Notes under the pieces: model-generated
The model's input: the letters and a program-made list of their open reading frames with translations, nothing else
Database searches by the model: none
Told to the model about the DNA's origin: nothing
Part shown: one piece after another, positions 9,114 to 18,086 of the stretch
Numbering within the stretch: position 1 is the stretch's first letter
Layout: every line of letters starts with the position of its first letter
From: CAJBVG01 sp943371425
GTDB lineage: Bacteria; Bacteroidota; Bacteroidia; Sphingobacteriales; Sphingobacteriaceae
Assembly (NCBI GenBank): GCA_943371425.1
Contig: CALRUR010000004.1
Span: forward strand, 167,277 to 231,276
DNA: 64,000 nucleotides
Reading direction: 5' to 3'
Made by a program: the position numbers and the translations under genes

Positions 9114-9797
9114 ATGTCAATAAAAAAAATCTGCATTTTAAGTTTCATTTTACTAGTTAGTTTAAGTGTATCGGCACAGAGTTTATACCGAAAAAAAGTT
9201 TACCATAAAGTAACAAAGTATTTAGTAGAGGAGTATGATACGAAAGATTCTACAACTGTTACCAAGCTAGGATATTATGCAAGATTTAATCCGAAAAATG
9301 GTAAAATGACTAAACAAGGATCCTTTAAAGACAATGTTCGTACAGGAGTTTGGTCGTTTTATGATGATAGCACAAAAATTAATTTCAGATATAATTACAC
9401 TACCGGTTTAGTAATGTTTTCTAGACCCGATACCTTGGCGAAACATTTTTTAATACAAGCTGGTGTTGACACTAATTTTTACAAAGATTTGTCGCAGGTA
9501 CCATTGTTTGTTGGTGGACCCACAGAATACAGAGATTTTATTGCAGCAAACTTACGTTACCCTAATGTGGCCAAAGAGTTTGATATAAGTGGAACTGTTA
9601 TTGCCTCATTTGTAATTGGAGCAAACGGTTACCCAGAAAAAGAAAGCAGAAAAATTATTAAAGGTTTAGGATATGGATGCGATGAAGAAGTATTAAGAAT
9701 TATTAACTTAATGCCTAGATGGGTTGCTGCCAGAAAATCTGGAGAAGTTCGTCAGTTGTATTACATGACCTTTAAATTTGAGCCCACAAAAAAATAA
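9114..9797 (+). CDS. Periplasmic TonB C-terminal domain protein
   Basis: The 227-residue protein has a cleavable signal peptide (ICILSFILLVSLSVSAQ) rather than the membrane anchor plus proline-rich linker of true TonB. The middle has one or two MORN/YwqK-like segments (NGKMTKQGSFKDNVRTGVW). The C-terminal 90 residues match the TonB C-terminal fold (LRYPNVAKEFDISGTVIASF, IIKGLGYGCDEEVLRIINLM). Such proteins are common in Bacteroidota; without an anchor it probably does not energise transporters itself. Its stop overlaps the next start (TAATG), so the two are probably co-transcribed. Confidence 0.8.
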   Translation: MSIKKICILSFILLVSLSVSAQSLYRKKVYHKVTKYLVEEYDTKDSTTVTKLGYYARFNPKNGKMTKQGSFKDNVRTGVWSFYDDSTKINFRYNYTTGLVMFSRPDTLAKHFLIQAGVDTNFYKDLSQVPLFVGGPTEYRDFIAANLRYPNVAKEFDISGTVIASFVIGANGYPEKESRKIIKGLGYGCDEEVLRIINLMPRWVAARKSGEVRQLYYMTFKFEPTKK

Positions 9798-10744
9798 TGG
9801 ATAATAGAATCACAAAATTATTTGGGATACAATACCCGATTATACAAGCAGGTATGATATGGTGTAGTGGATGGAGATTAGCTTCTGCAGTTTCTAATGC
9901 GGGTGGCTTAGGCTTAATAGGCGCAGGCTCTATGTATCCGGAAGTATTAAAGGAGCATATACAAAAATGTAAGAAAGCAACCGACAAACCTTTTGGTGTA
10001 AATTTACCATTGCTTTATCCTGATATAGATAAACACATTGAAATTATAATTGAAGAGGGCGTAAAAATTGTATTTACTTCGGCAGGTAACCCAATGACAT
10101 GGACGGCTAAATTAAAAGAGCATGGGATAACAGTAGTGCATGTAATTGCAAATGTAAAGTTTGCCTTAAAATGCGAAGAGGCTGGAGTAGATGCCATAGT
10201 AGCAGAGGGTTTTGAAGCAGGTGGGCATAACGGTAAAGAGGAAACTACAACCTTGTGTTTAATACCAATGATTAAAGATGCGGTGAAAATTCCGTTAATT
10301 GCAGCAGGTGGAATTGCAACAGGTAAAGCGATGTTGGCATGCATGGCATTAGGAGCAGAAGGGGTGCAAGTAGGTTCGAGGTTCGCAGCTTCTGTAGAAT
10401 CATCGGCGCATGAACATTTCAAACAAAGAATAGTAGAAACAAAAGAAGGAGGCACTCAGCTCTCCTTAAAAAAATTAGTACCCGTACGGTTAATAAAAAA
10501 TGAGTTCTATCAGAAAATTACCGAAGCAGAAGAACGAGGCGCATTAAGGCATGAGCTTGCCGAAATATTAGGCAGAGCCAGAGCAAAGAAAGGCATGTTT
10601 GAAGGCGATATGGTAGAAGGCGAACTAGAGATTGGCCAAATTGCAGGTTTAATAAATGATGTATTACCTGCATCAAAAATAATGGAAAACATGTTGCAAG
10701 AATTTAGGGTTGCACAAGCCGAGTTGGCACAATTAAGTATTTAA
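9797..10744 (+). CDS. Nitronate monooxygenase-like FMN oxidoreductase
   Basis: The 315-residue cytoplasmic TIM-barrel flavoprotein belongs to the nitronate monooxygenase / FabK-like family. The N-terminus QYPIIQAGMIWCSGWRLASA and GGLGLIGAGSM fit the FMN-binding start. The conserved stretch EGFEAGGHNG (residues about 138-147) holds the active-site His, and AAGGIATG plus GAEGVQVGSRF form the phosphate-binding loops. The family oxidises nitronates or acts as an NAD(P)H-dependent flavin reductase; enoyl-ACP reductase activity cannot be excluded. The gene starts one base inside the previous stop and ends two bases before acylphosphatase. Confidence 0.88.
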   Translation: MDNRITKLFGIQYPIIQAGMIWCSGWRLASAVSNAGGLGLIGAGSMYPEVLKEHIQKCKKATDKPFGVNLPLLYPDIDKHIEIIIEEGVKIVFTSAGNPMTWTAKLKEHGITVVHVIANVKFALKCEEAGVDAIVAEGFEAGGHNGKEETTTLCLIPMIKDAVKIPLIAAGGIATGKAMLACMALGAEGVQVGSRFAASVESSAHEHFKQRIVETKEGGTQLSLKKLVPVRLIKNEFYQKITEAEERGALRHELAEILGRARAKKGMFEGDMVEGELEIGQIAGLINDVLPASKIMENMLQEFRVAQAELAQLSI

Positions 10745-10745
10745 C

Positions 10746-11015
10746 ATGCAACACATAAATATTATTATCCGCGGAAAAGTTCAGGGTGTTTTTTTTAGAC
10801 ATGGTACAAAGGCGGTTGCCGACCAATTAGGAGTAAGAGGTTTCGTGAGAAATGAAGAGGATGGAACTGTTTATATAGAAGCCGAAGCAGATGAATGGAT
10901 TCTTGATAATTTTTTAGATTGGTGTAATGAAGGACCAGATAGAGCTGAAGTAGAAACCGTTAAAAAAATGGAGGCAGAATTACAAGGATTTAACAATTTC
11001 ATCATAAAAAAATAA
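10746..11015 (+). CDS. acyP: Acylphosphatase
   Basis: The 89-residue protein has the length and motifs of the family: GKVQGVFFR (residues 10-18) with catalytic Arg18, and GFVRN with catalytic Asn36. It hydrolyses the carboxyl-phosphate bond of acyl phosphates in the cytoplasm. It begins two bases after the preceding gene and ends five bases before the flippase, so it belongs to the same forward run. Confidence 0.95.
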   Translation: MQHINIIIRGKVQGVFFRHGTKAVADQLGVRGFVRNEEDGTVYIEAEADEWILDNFLDWCNEGPDRAEVETVKKMEAELQGFNNFIIKK

Positions 11016-11019
11016 ACGC

Positions 11020-12534
11020 TTGGCAAGCATTAAAAAATTAGCATCGCAAACCGCTTATTACGGGTTAAGCAGTGTTCTTGGAAGAATGCTTAACTATGCC
11101 TTGGTTCCATTACACACAAGAGTGTTGAGCAATCAACAAGATTATGGAGTGGTAGGTGAACTCTTTGCCTATGTTACTTTTCTAAATATTTTGTTTCTAT
11201 ACGGCATGGAAACTGCCTTTTTTCGTTTTGCATCCAAATCAAACGAACCTTCAAAATTTTACAACTCAATATTTAGCAGCGTACTGTTTACAAGTGTAAC
11301 GTTATGCGCCTTGTTATATATAGCCTCTCCGAGTTTGCTTTGTTACTTAAGTTTAGGCAATACAACCAATTTATATAGGATAGAATATTTGTATTTATTT
11401 ATTGCAATTATGGGAATTGACGCCATAACTGCCATCCCATTTGCTAAACTAAGATTAGAAAACAGACCCATTAAATTTGCGGGAGTACGAATAGCAGTAA
11501 TCACTATAAACGTATTATTAAATTGTTATTTTTTACTTTTTTGTCCTTACTGGAAATCTAATCACCCCGATAGTATTTGGGCTTCTTTTTATGCAGAAAC
11601 AGATCAAGTTTATTATATATTTTTAGCACAATTTATAGCTACTTTTTCAACCTTATTATTTTTATATAAGGAAATAATACAAGCAAAATTACAATGGGCT
11701 TGGAAAGAAATGAAACCCGTTTATATTTTTGCATTGCCTTTGTTGTTTGGTGGCTTGGCAGGCATGACGAATGAAACCTTGGATAGAATTTTGTTGAAAT
11801 ATTACTTGCCTGGTACAACAGAAGAAAGACTAGCACAGATCGGAATTTATAATGCTGCATACAAGTTGTCCATTTTTATGACACTCGCTATACAAGCTTT
11901 TAGAATGGCTGCCGAACCTTTCTATTTTTCTATCAATAAAAATATAGATGCTACAATAGTATATGCAAAAGTGATGAAGTATTTTGTACTAGTTTGTACT
12001 GTAATATTTTTAGGTGTTGTATTGCATATGAATTTACTAGAACTTATACTGGGCAATGGTTACAGAGAAGGACTAGGTGTAGTTCCTGTATTGTTATTTG
12101 CAAATTTATTTTTCGGCATATACATCAATCTTTCTGTATGGTACAAGGTTAGTGATAAAACTATTTACGGTGCTTACATAACTTTAGTAGGCGCATTTTT
12201 AACCATCATTTTAAATATACTTTTAATACCAATTTTTGGTTACATGGGCTCTGCTTATGCAACTGCTATATGTTATATTTCGATGGCTTTAATTTGTTAT
12301 GCTGCTGGGCAGAAGTATTACTTCGTGCCTTATGATGTTAAAACCATTGTTAAATATTTATTATTGATGTTGCTATTTTATTTTAGCTCGGTAGCATTTA
12401 AATTAATGTTAGTTAATGAAACACTTTTAGTGCATCAATTAATTGATAGTACCTTATTTATTTTATACATGGTCTTTACATTTATACAGTTCAAAAGTTT
12501 ACGCAACAATACCGATGGAAGTAAAAATAGTTAA
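11020..12534 (+). CDS. Polysaccharide flippase (Wzx/MVF-type)
   Basis: The 504-residue protein starts with TTG (product MASIKKLASQTAYYGLSSVL) and has 12 to 14 hydrophobic helices. The N-terminal LASQTAYYGLSSVLGRMLNY and VPLHTRVLSNQQDYG match polysaccharide transporters that move lipid-linked sugar units across the inner membrane. In many Bacteroidota this gene sits directly upstream of dut, as here, where the two overlap by 20 bases. The cargo is unknown; O-antigen-like units made with the neighbouring nucleotidyltransferases are a reasonable guess. Confidence 0.88.
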   Translation: MASIKKLASQTAYYGLSSVLGRMLNYALVPLHTRVLSNQQDYGVVGELFAYVTFLNILFLYGMETAFFRFASKSNEPSKFYNSIFSSVLFTSVTLCALLYIASPSLLCYLSLGNTTNLYRIEYLYLFIAIMGIDAITAIPFAKLRLENRPIKFAGVRIAVITINVLLNCYFLLFCPYWKSNHPDSIWASFYAETDQVYYIFLAQFIATFSTLLFLYKEIIQAKLQWAWKEMKPVYIFALPLLFGGLAGMTNETLDRILLKYYLPGTTEERLAQIGIYNAAYKLSIFMTLAIQAFRMAAEPFYFSINKNIDATIVYAKVMKYFVLVCTVIFLGVVLHMNLLELILGNGYREGLGVVPVLLFANLFFGIYINLSVWYKVSDKTIYGAYITLVGAFLTIILNILLIPIFGYMGSAYATAICYISMALICYAAGQKYYFVPYDVKTIVKYLLLMLLFYFSSVAFKLMLVNETLLVHQLIDSTLFILYMVFTFIQFKSLRNNTDGSKNS

Positions 12535-12949
12535 CCAATCCACCCATCCATTACCAGCATATGAAACACTTTATTCTGCAGGTATGGATTTGCGAGCTAA
12601 TATTGATGAAGAATTAGTGTTAGCGCCACTTCATCGTTTATTAATTTCTACAGGTTTATATATAGAATTGCCTCAAGGTTACGAAGCTCAAATACGACCT
12701 AGAAGTGGCCTCGCCTATAAATATGGGATAACCGTGTTAAATTCTCCGGGTACTATTGATGCTGATTATAGAGGAGAAATTAAGATTTTGCTTGTAAACC
12801 TTTCCAACGAAAATTTTACTATTAAAAATGGCGAGCGTATTGCACAAATGATTGTGAGCAAGCACGAAGTAGTAGAATGGAAACAAGTAGACGAGTTGAG
12901 CAATACAGAACGGGGAGCTGGAGGTTACGGACATACGGGTATTGGCTAG
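12515..12949 (+). CDS. dut: Deoxyuridine 5'-triphosphate nucleotidohydrolase (dUTPase)
   Basis: Starting at the ATG at 12515 gives 144 residues, the normal length, beginning MEVKIVN; an in-frame ATG at 12443 would add 24 residues unlike the family. All five dUTPase motifs are visible: AGMDLRA, RPRSGLAYKYGI, GTIDADYRGEI, GERIAQMIV and RGAGGYGHTG. The last usually has Phe where this protein has Tyr. The trimeric cytoplasmic enzyme splits dUTP into dUMP and pyrophosphate, preventing uracil incorporation into DNA. Confidence 0.97.
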   Translation: MEVKIVNQSTHPLPAYETLYSAGMDLRANIDEELVLAPLHRLLISTGLYIELPQGYEAQIRPRSGLAYKYGITVLNSPGTIDADYRGEIKILLVNLSNENFTIKNGERIAQMIVSKHEVVEWKQVDELSNTERGAGGYGHTGIG

Positions 12950-12969
12950 TCGATACTCAATTATTTTCT

Positions 12970-12977
12970 TATTTTTG
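12970..12977 (+). promoter_or_regulatory. Putative -7 box for the 13008 gene
   Basis: TATTTTTG matches TAnnTTTG and lies 30 bases before the start codon. A weak TTGG at 12943-12946 could serve as the -33 box. Confidence 0.35.
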
Positions 12978-13007
12978 TGGCCTTGATACATAATTATTAA
13001 TAAGAAG

Positions 13008-14018
13008 ATGAGAATAATAGTACCGATGGCTGGAATGGGCAAAAGAATGCGCCCTCACACTCTTACAACACCAAAACCATTGATTCCTGTTGCTGGAAAG
13101 CCGATTGTACAAAGGCTAGTGGAAGATATTGCCAAAGTTTGCGGACAGAAAGTAGAAGAAATAGCATATATAGTTGGAGATTTTGGGAAAGAAGCGGAAG
13201 AAAACTTAATAAAAGTTGCTGAAAGCTTAGGTGCAAAAGGCACAATATGTTACCAAAAAGAAGCATTAGGAACAGCACACGCAATTTACTGTGCGAAAGA
13301 TAGTTTAACAGGCCCAGTGGTAGTGGCCTTTGCCGACACTTTATTTAGAGCCGATTTTATTTTAGATGCCGAAAAAGATGGCATTATTTGGGTTCAACAA
13401 ATTGAAGACCCACGCCAATTTGGTGTAGTAAAGGTGAACACCGAAAATGAAATAACAGATTTTATTGAAAAACCTCAAACTTTTGTTTCTGATTTAGCCA
13501 TTATTGGAATTTACTATTTTAAAGATGGTGAATATTTAAAATCTGAAATTGAATATTTATTGAATAACGACATCAAAGAGAAAGGAGAATACCAGCTAAC
13601 TAATGCTCTAGAAAATATGAAGCAAAAAGGCACCAAGTTCTCTCCCGGTAAAGTAGACGAATGGTTAGATTGTGGTAACAAAGATGCTACCGTTTACACA
13701 AACCAACGTGTACTCGAAAATGTTAAAACAAAAGAGTCGCTTATTGCAAACTCAGCAACCATTATAAATTCAGAAATTATTGAGCCATGTTTCATTGGCG
13801 AAAATGTACACATCGAGAATTCTAAAATTGGTCCGCATGTTTCAATAGGAAGCAATACAAAGCTTGTAGACTCCGTTATTAGTAACAGTATTATTCAAAC
13901 AAATGTAAAAGCAGAAGCTTGTAACATCAGTAATTCTATGGTGGGGCATTATGCAGATTTAAATGGAGCCAATGGATCACTTAGTATCAGCGATTACTCA
14001 ACAATACAAAAGAGCTAG
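13008..14018 (+). CDS. Sugar nucleotidyltransferase (second paralogue)
   Basis: The 336-residue enzyme has the same layout as the protein encoded at 8078: GMGKRMRPHT with TPKPLIPVAGKPI at the N-terminus, FADTLFRAD at the metal site, EDPRQFGVVK, EWLDCGNKD, and hexapeptide repeats at the C-terminus (NSKIGPHVSIGSNTKLVDSV). The family links a sugar-1-phosphate to a nucleotide for polysaccharide or peptidoglycan precursors. Bacteroidota commonly carry this gene between dut and a TPR gene, as here. The specific sugar is not readable. The next gene starts within its last 56 bases. Confidence 0.88.
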   Translation: MRIIVPMAGMGKRMRPHTLTTPKPLIPVAGKPIVQRLVEDIAKVCGQKVEEIAYIVGDFGKEAEENLIKVAESLGAKGTICYQKEALGTAHAIYCAKDSLTGPVVVAFADTLFRADFILDAEKDGIIWVQQIEDPRQFGVVKVNTENEITDFIEKPQTFVSDLAIIGIYYFKDGEYLKSEIEYLLNNDIKEKGEYQLTNALENMKQKGTKFSPGKVDEWLDCGNKDATVYTNQRVLENVKTKESLIANSATIINSEIIEPCFIGENVHIENSKIGPHVSIGSNTKLVDSVISNSIIQTNVKAEACNISNSMVGHYADLNGANGSLSISDYSTIQKS

Positions 14019-15741
14019 TTTTCTTTCTGTTTTATTATTAGTTTTTTTTGTTGGAATTGCCAATGAAGAAAGTATTGCACAGAAAAGAAACAAAACAGCA
14101 AGTGTAGACACTATAAGTGCCGAAGATCAAGAAAAAATTAACACTTATTTTTTTGAAGGCTTAAGGCAAAAGAATGTCGATAATGAAGAGGCTGCCATTC
14201 GCAATTTCACTAAAGTTGTAGAAATATCGGCAACGAATGATGCTGCCTTTTTTGAATTAGGCTTGTTATACACTAAGCAAAAAAAATACAGCCTTGCTGT
14301 TGCAGCTTTAGCAAGGGCTTCTGAGTTGAAACCTACTAATGAATGGTATTTAAATTCGTATGCAAAAGCATTAGAAAATACTGGCGATTACAAATCTGCC
14401 TTAGTGGTTTATGAAAAATTAATTAAGCAACATCCTGAAAAGTTTGAATTGCTTTTTGATTTAGCCTCTGTTAAAATTTTTTTACAAGATTACAAGGGTG
14501 CAATAAAAACGTATGATGATATTGAAAAAAGTATTGGTATAAATGAAGATTTAATTAACCAAAAGCAGAAAATCTGGTTAAAGTTAGGCAAGGTTGATAA
14601 AGCTGCCGAAGAAGCCATACGATTAATAAAAAGCGACCCTACAGAAGTTAGGTATAAAATGAATTTAGCTGAAATTTATTTGGCTAATAAAAAACTCGAC
14701 AAAGCGATTTTAGTATTACAAGAAATAGCTGAAACAGATCCCAACAATAGTTTCGTACAATTAGCTTTGGCCGATTATTATAGAGAGAAAAAAGACGAAA
14801 GCAAATCTTATGAGTACTTAAAAAAAGCATTTGCAAACCCGAACTTAAACATTGATCAAAAAGTAAGAATCTTATCGCCTTATTTTAGTGTGTTAGACGA
14901 CCCCAAGATGAAGGAGAGAGCATTGCTTCTTTCGGAATTAATGGTTACAGCGCATCCAACAGATCCAAAGGCTACAGCTATTTACGCTGATTTTTTATAT
15001 CAAGATAAACAATTAGAAAAGGCAAAAGAAGCTTATGAGAAAACAATTGCGCTTGATAAAAAAGTTTTTGCAGTATGGCAAAATTTAATGTTTATAGAAG
15101 TTGATTTGGCTGATTACACATCCTTATTAAAAACCTCTAACGAAGCAATAGAATTATTTCCGGCGCAGCAATTGGTACACTATTTAAATGCAATAGCAAA
15201 AGTGCAAATAAAAGATTTTGAAGGAGCTGTAAATTCCTACAAAAATGCATTGATGTTGGGCTTACCCAATAAAGATACAGAGTCGCAAATTTATGCAGGT
15301 TTAGGAGATGCTTACCATAGTTTAAAAAAGCATAAGGAATCTGATGAGGCCTATGACAAAGCATTAGAAATAAAACCTAACGACCCGTATGTGTTAAACA
15401 ACTATGCCTATTATTTATCATTAAGAAACGAACGTTTAGAGAAATCATTAGAAATGTCGGCGCGTTCAAATGAGTTATTAAAAAATAATTCTTCTTTCTT
15501 AGATACGTATGCCTGGATATTGTTTCAATTAAAAAGATATTCGGATGCGCAAATTTGGATAGAGAAAGCATTAACAGCAGGTGGAGCGACTAGTGCAACT
15601 ATTGTAGAACATAGTGGCGATATCTTATTTTACTTAAATAAAGTAGACGATGCACTAGTGCAATGGAAAAAGGCTGCAGAACTGGCTACTCCATCAGAAA
15701 CATTGAAGAAAAAGATTCAGGATAAAAAATACTATGAATAA
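13963..15741 (+). CDS. TPR-repeat secreted protein
   Basis: The 592-residue protein starts at 13963 or at the in-frame ATG at 13972, inside the end of the previous gene. A hydrophobic signal (SFLSVLLLVFFVGIANEESIAQ) targets it to the periplasm. Roughly ten tetratricopeptide repeats follow between residues 50 and 570 (AAFFELGLLYTKQKKYSLAV, KPTNEWYLNSYAKALENTGD, KPNDPYVLNNYAYYLSLRNE). TPR arrays hold protein complexes together. The conserved place between a nucleotidyltransferase and the DUF4292/M23 genes suggests an envelope-assembly role, but the partner is unknown. Confidence 0.88.
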   Translation: MEPMDHLVSAITQQYKRASFLSVLLLVFFVGIANEESIAQKRNKTASVDTISAEDQEKINTYFFEGLRQKNVDNEEAAIRNFTKVVEISATNDAAFFELGLLYTKQKKYSLAVAALARASELKPTNEWYLNSYAKALENTGDYKSALVVYEKLIKQHPEKFELLFDLASVKIFLQDYKGAIKTYDDIEKSIGINEDLINQKQKIWLKLGKVDKAAEEAIRLIKSDPTEVRYKMNLAEIYLANKKLDKAILVLQEIAETDPNNSFVQLALADYYREKKDESKSYEYLKKAFANPNLNIDQKVRILSPYFSVLDDPKMKERALLLSELMVTAHPTDPKATAIYADFLYQDKQLEKAKEAYEKTIALDKKVFAVWQNLMFIEVDLADYTSLLKTSNEAIELFPAQQLVHYLNAIAKVQIKDFEGAVNSYKNALMLGLPNKDTESQIYAGLGDAYHSLKKHKESDEAYDKALEIKPNDPYVLNNYAYYLSLRNERLEKSLEMSARSNELLKNNSSFLDTYAWILFQLKRYSDAQIWIEKALTAGGATSATIVEHSGDILFYLNKVDDALVQWKKAAELATPSETLKKKIQDKKYYE

Positions 15742-16519
15742 AACTACAGCAGGAATATTAATCGTACTAAGTGTATTTACTTTTTCGGCATGTAGAACTA
15801 AGAAAGTTGTTCAGTTGCCTAAGCAGCAACAAATACAAGTATCTGCAGAAGAAATGTTAAAAAGCACAATCGTGCCTTCTCTTCCGAAATCAGATTTTAG
15901 TTTCCAATATTTAAGCTCAAAAGCTAAAGTAAAAGTAAATAGAGATGGCAAAGATTTCAATTTAACTTTTAATTTACGCATGCAAAAAGACGAGCAAATA
16001 TGGATATCTGTAAATGCCATTGGTGGAATTGAAGTGGCAAGAGCACTTATAAATAAAGATAGCATACGATTATTGGATCGATTAAATAAACAATACATAG
16101 TGAAAGATTTTCAGTTTTTATCTGAAATGTTAAACATGAATATCGATTTCTATATGTTGCAAGATTTAATGTTAGGCAATACGCCTAAGAACTTCGACTA
16201 TATGAATTCAACCTTAAGCCAATCAGAATATTCCTATCAGTTTTTAGGGGTAAAAGATTTTTTAAGCTATACAGTTGTTGCTCGAATAGAAGACTTGAAA
16301 TTACTTAGTGTAAATTTAAAAGACTCCAGGTATATCAATAAAAGAGTAGCTATAAATTATGGCGGCTTTAAAATGGTTGATACAATGAATTTCCCGTTTT
16401 TAATAAGTTCAACTACCAGTTCTGAAAAAGAATCTTTATCATTGAACCTAGAATATGTTAAAGTAGAAAAAGTTGATAAATTAGAATTCCCATTTAATGT
16501 GCCAAAAAAGTTTGACTAA
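15734..16519 (+). CDS. DUF4292 lipoprotein
   Basis: The 261-residue protein begins with a lipoprotein signal whose lipobox is FSAC (Cys20). The body matches DUF4292: FQYLSSKAKVKVNRDGKDFN, then IWISVNAIGGIEVARALI and LLDRLNKQYIVKDF. It has an all-beta pattern similar to LolA/LolB-like lipoprotein carriers, so an outer-membrane lipid or lipoprotein handling role is possible but unproven. It overlaps the TPR gene by 8 bases and the following EnvC-like gene by 23, so expression is probably coupled. Confidence 0.9.
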   Translation: MNKTTAGILIVLSVFTFSACRTKKVVQLPKQQQIQVSAEEMLKSTIVPSLPKSDFSFQYLSSKAKVKVNRDGKDFNLTFNLRMQKDEQIWISVNAIGGIEVARALINKDSIRLLDRLNKQYIVKDFQFLSEMLNMNIDFYMLQDLMLGNTPKNFDYMNSTLSQSEYSYQFLGVKDFLSYTVVARIEDLKLLSVNLKDSRYINKRVAINYGGFKMVDTMNFPFLISSTTSSEKESLSLNLEYVKVEKVDKLEFPFNVPKKFD

Positions 16520-17762
16520 AATAAAATACATAACCGTTTTATTGATTCTATTTATAGGATTTGGCATTGCTATGGGGCAAGAGCAAAACAAAACTACCTT
16601 AGAAAATAAAAAGAAACAGTTAGCCAAAGAGATTGCACAAACCACTAAAATATTACAACAAACTCAAAAAAATAAAAAGGCTACATTAAGTCAGCTAAAC
16701 GCATTAGTTAGACAAATTGAGATTCGCGAGAGGCTAATAAATACCATAAGTTCAGAGATTCGGATGTTAGACGGGCAAATTGGAAAAACGAATACCGAAA
16801 TACAACAATTAAAAGACGAATTAGAGCAATTAAAGTTAGAATATGCTGCGATGATTAGGTTTGCACATAGAAACCAAAGCTCCTATAATAAATTGATGTT
16901 TGTTTTTGCTGCGCAGAATTTTAACCAAGCATACAAACGCTTAAAATACCTTCAACAATTTTCGGAATATCGCCAAAAACAAGCACGTTACATTGAGGAT
17001 GCACAACATCGATTAGAGGATAAGATGCTAGAGTTGGAAGATAATAAAAAGGTGAAAAACACCTTATTGGTAGATGAGCAAAAAGAAAAAGTAACCCTTG
17101 GGAAAGAAAAAAACCAAAAGGAAACTATTGCAAAGCAATTGTCGGTAAAAGAAGGTACCTTAAAAAAGCAAATTGCGCAGAAACAAGCCCAAGCGAAAAA
17201 GCTTGATAGGATGATTCAGGATATTATTAAGCGGGAAATAGAGGCAGCACGTAAAAAGGCAGAAGCAGAAGCAAAGGCCAAAGGGACTAAAATGCCAACA
17301 GGTGATAAAAACAGCTCCTCTAATTTGGCACTTACGCCAGAAGCTCAAAAATTATCCAACGATTTTAAAAATAACAAAGGCAAATTACCTTGGCCAGTAG
17401 AAAAAGGCACTATAATTGAGTTTTTTGGTACTCATGAGCATCCTCAATTAAAAGGAGTAATGGTTTCAAATAACGGGATAGACATAAAAACCACTTCTGG
17501 TGCAGCCACAAGGGCTGTGTTTAATGGTAAGGTTTCTGGGGTTATTCAAATTGTTGGCGGAATGTATGCAGTGCTTGTGAACCATGGGGAGTTTACTACG
17601 GTATACTCTAATTTATCAAGTGTATCTGTAAAAATGGGTCAAGAGGTTAAAACGAAACAAACTATTGGTACAGTAACCACAGAAGACCAGCTTTCTAGTA
17701 TGGAACTGCAAATTTGGAAAGGCATAAACAAGATGAACCCTGTGGAGTGGTTAGCACGCTAA
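16497..17762 (+). CDS. EnvC-like murein hydrolase activator (degenerate M23)
   Basis: The 421-residue protein has a signal peptide (ITVLLILFIGFGIAMG), a long coiled coil (about 27-245, rich in E/K/Q heptads) and a C-terminal LytM/M23 fold (about 290-421: LPWPVEKGTIIEFFGTHEHP to NKMNPVEWLAR). Active M23 enzymes bind zinc through HxxxD and HxH. Here the first site reads NNGIDI and the last MELQIW, so the His ligands are missing. That matches EnvC-type proteins, which activate amidases at division sites rather than cutting peptidoglycan. ATG at 16497 is used; a TTG at 16512 is an alternative. Confidence 0.88.
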   Translation: MCQKSLTKIKYITVLLILFIGFGIAMGQEQNKTTLENKKKQLAKEIAQTTKILQQTQKNKKATLSQLNALVRQIEIRERLINTISSEIRMLDGQIGKTNTEIQQLKDELEQLKLEYAAMIRFAHRNQSSYNKLMFVFAAQNFNQAYKRLKYLQQFSEYRQKQARYIEDAQHRLEDKMLELEDNKKVKNTLLVDEQKEKVTLGKEKNQKETIAKQLSVKEGTLKKQIAQKQAQAKKLDRMIQDIIKREIEAARKKAEAEAKAKGTKMPTGDKNSSSNLALTPEAQKLSNDFKNNKGKLPWPVEKGTIIEFFGTHEHPQLKGVMVSNNGIDIKTTSGAATRAVFNGKVSGVIQIVGGMYAVLVNHGEFTTVYSNLSSVSVKMGQEVKTKQTIGTVTTEDQLSSMELQIWKGINKMNPVEWLAR

Positions 17763-17808
17763 TTGCTATATTTCCCTACTATTTTTCGTCATTACGCAGA
17801 AAATAACC

Positions 17809-17816
17809 TATTTTTG
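17809..17816 (+). promoter_or_regulatory. Putative -7 box for tatA
   Basis: TATTTTTG matches TAnnTTTG and lies 18 bases before the ATG at 17835. It supports the shorter tatA start, since an ATG-like start at 17763 would lie upstream of it. Confidence 0.4.
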
Positions 17817-17834
17817 CATATTAATATCTTAATC

Positions 17835-18056
17835 ATGTTAAGTTCAACTTTATTATTATTTAATCTTGGTGGCCAAGAGGTTATTCTGATTGTAGTACTT
17901 GCTTTATTATTATTTGGTGGAAAGAAAATTCCAGAATTAATGAGAGGTTTAGGAAAAGGAATCAGAGAATTTAAAGATGCTTCAAATGGCGTTAAACGCG
18001 ACATTGAAGACAGTATGGATTCTAAAGAATCTGATAAATTAAATTCAGGTAAATAA
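17835..18056 (+). CDS. tatA: Twin-arginine translocase subunit TatA/E
   Basis: From the ATG at 17835 the product is 73 residues: a short N-terminus, one transmembrane helix (EVILIVVLALLLFGG), the hinge KKIPELMRGLGKGIREFKDA and a charged, disordered tail. This is the standard TatA/TatE layout; the FGGKKIPEL motif is diagnostic. It forms the pore-like oligomer that moves folded proteins across the inner membrane with TatC. TatC is not in the window. It lies between the EnvC-like gene and gatA. Confidence 0.93.
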   Translation: MLSSTLLLFNLGGQEVILIVVLALLLFGGKKIPELMRGLGKGIREFKDASNGVKRDIEDSMDSKESDKLNSGK

Positions 18057-18086
18057 TCGTTTTCGCATATTTTACATTTTTGAAAA

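Noticed and set aside
12443..12514. Upstream in-frame ATG for dut.
   Set aside because: It lies inside the flippase gene and adds residues absent from dUTPases; 12515 gives the family N-terminus.
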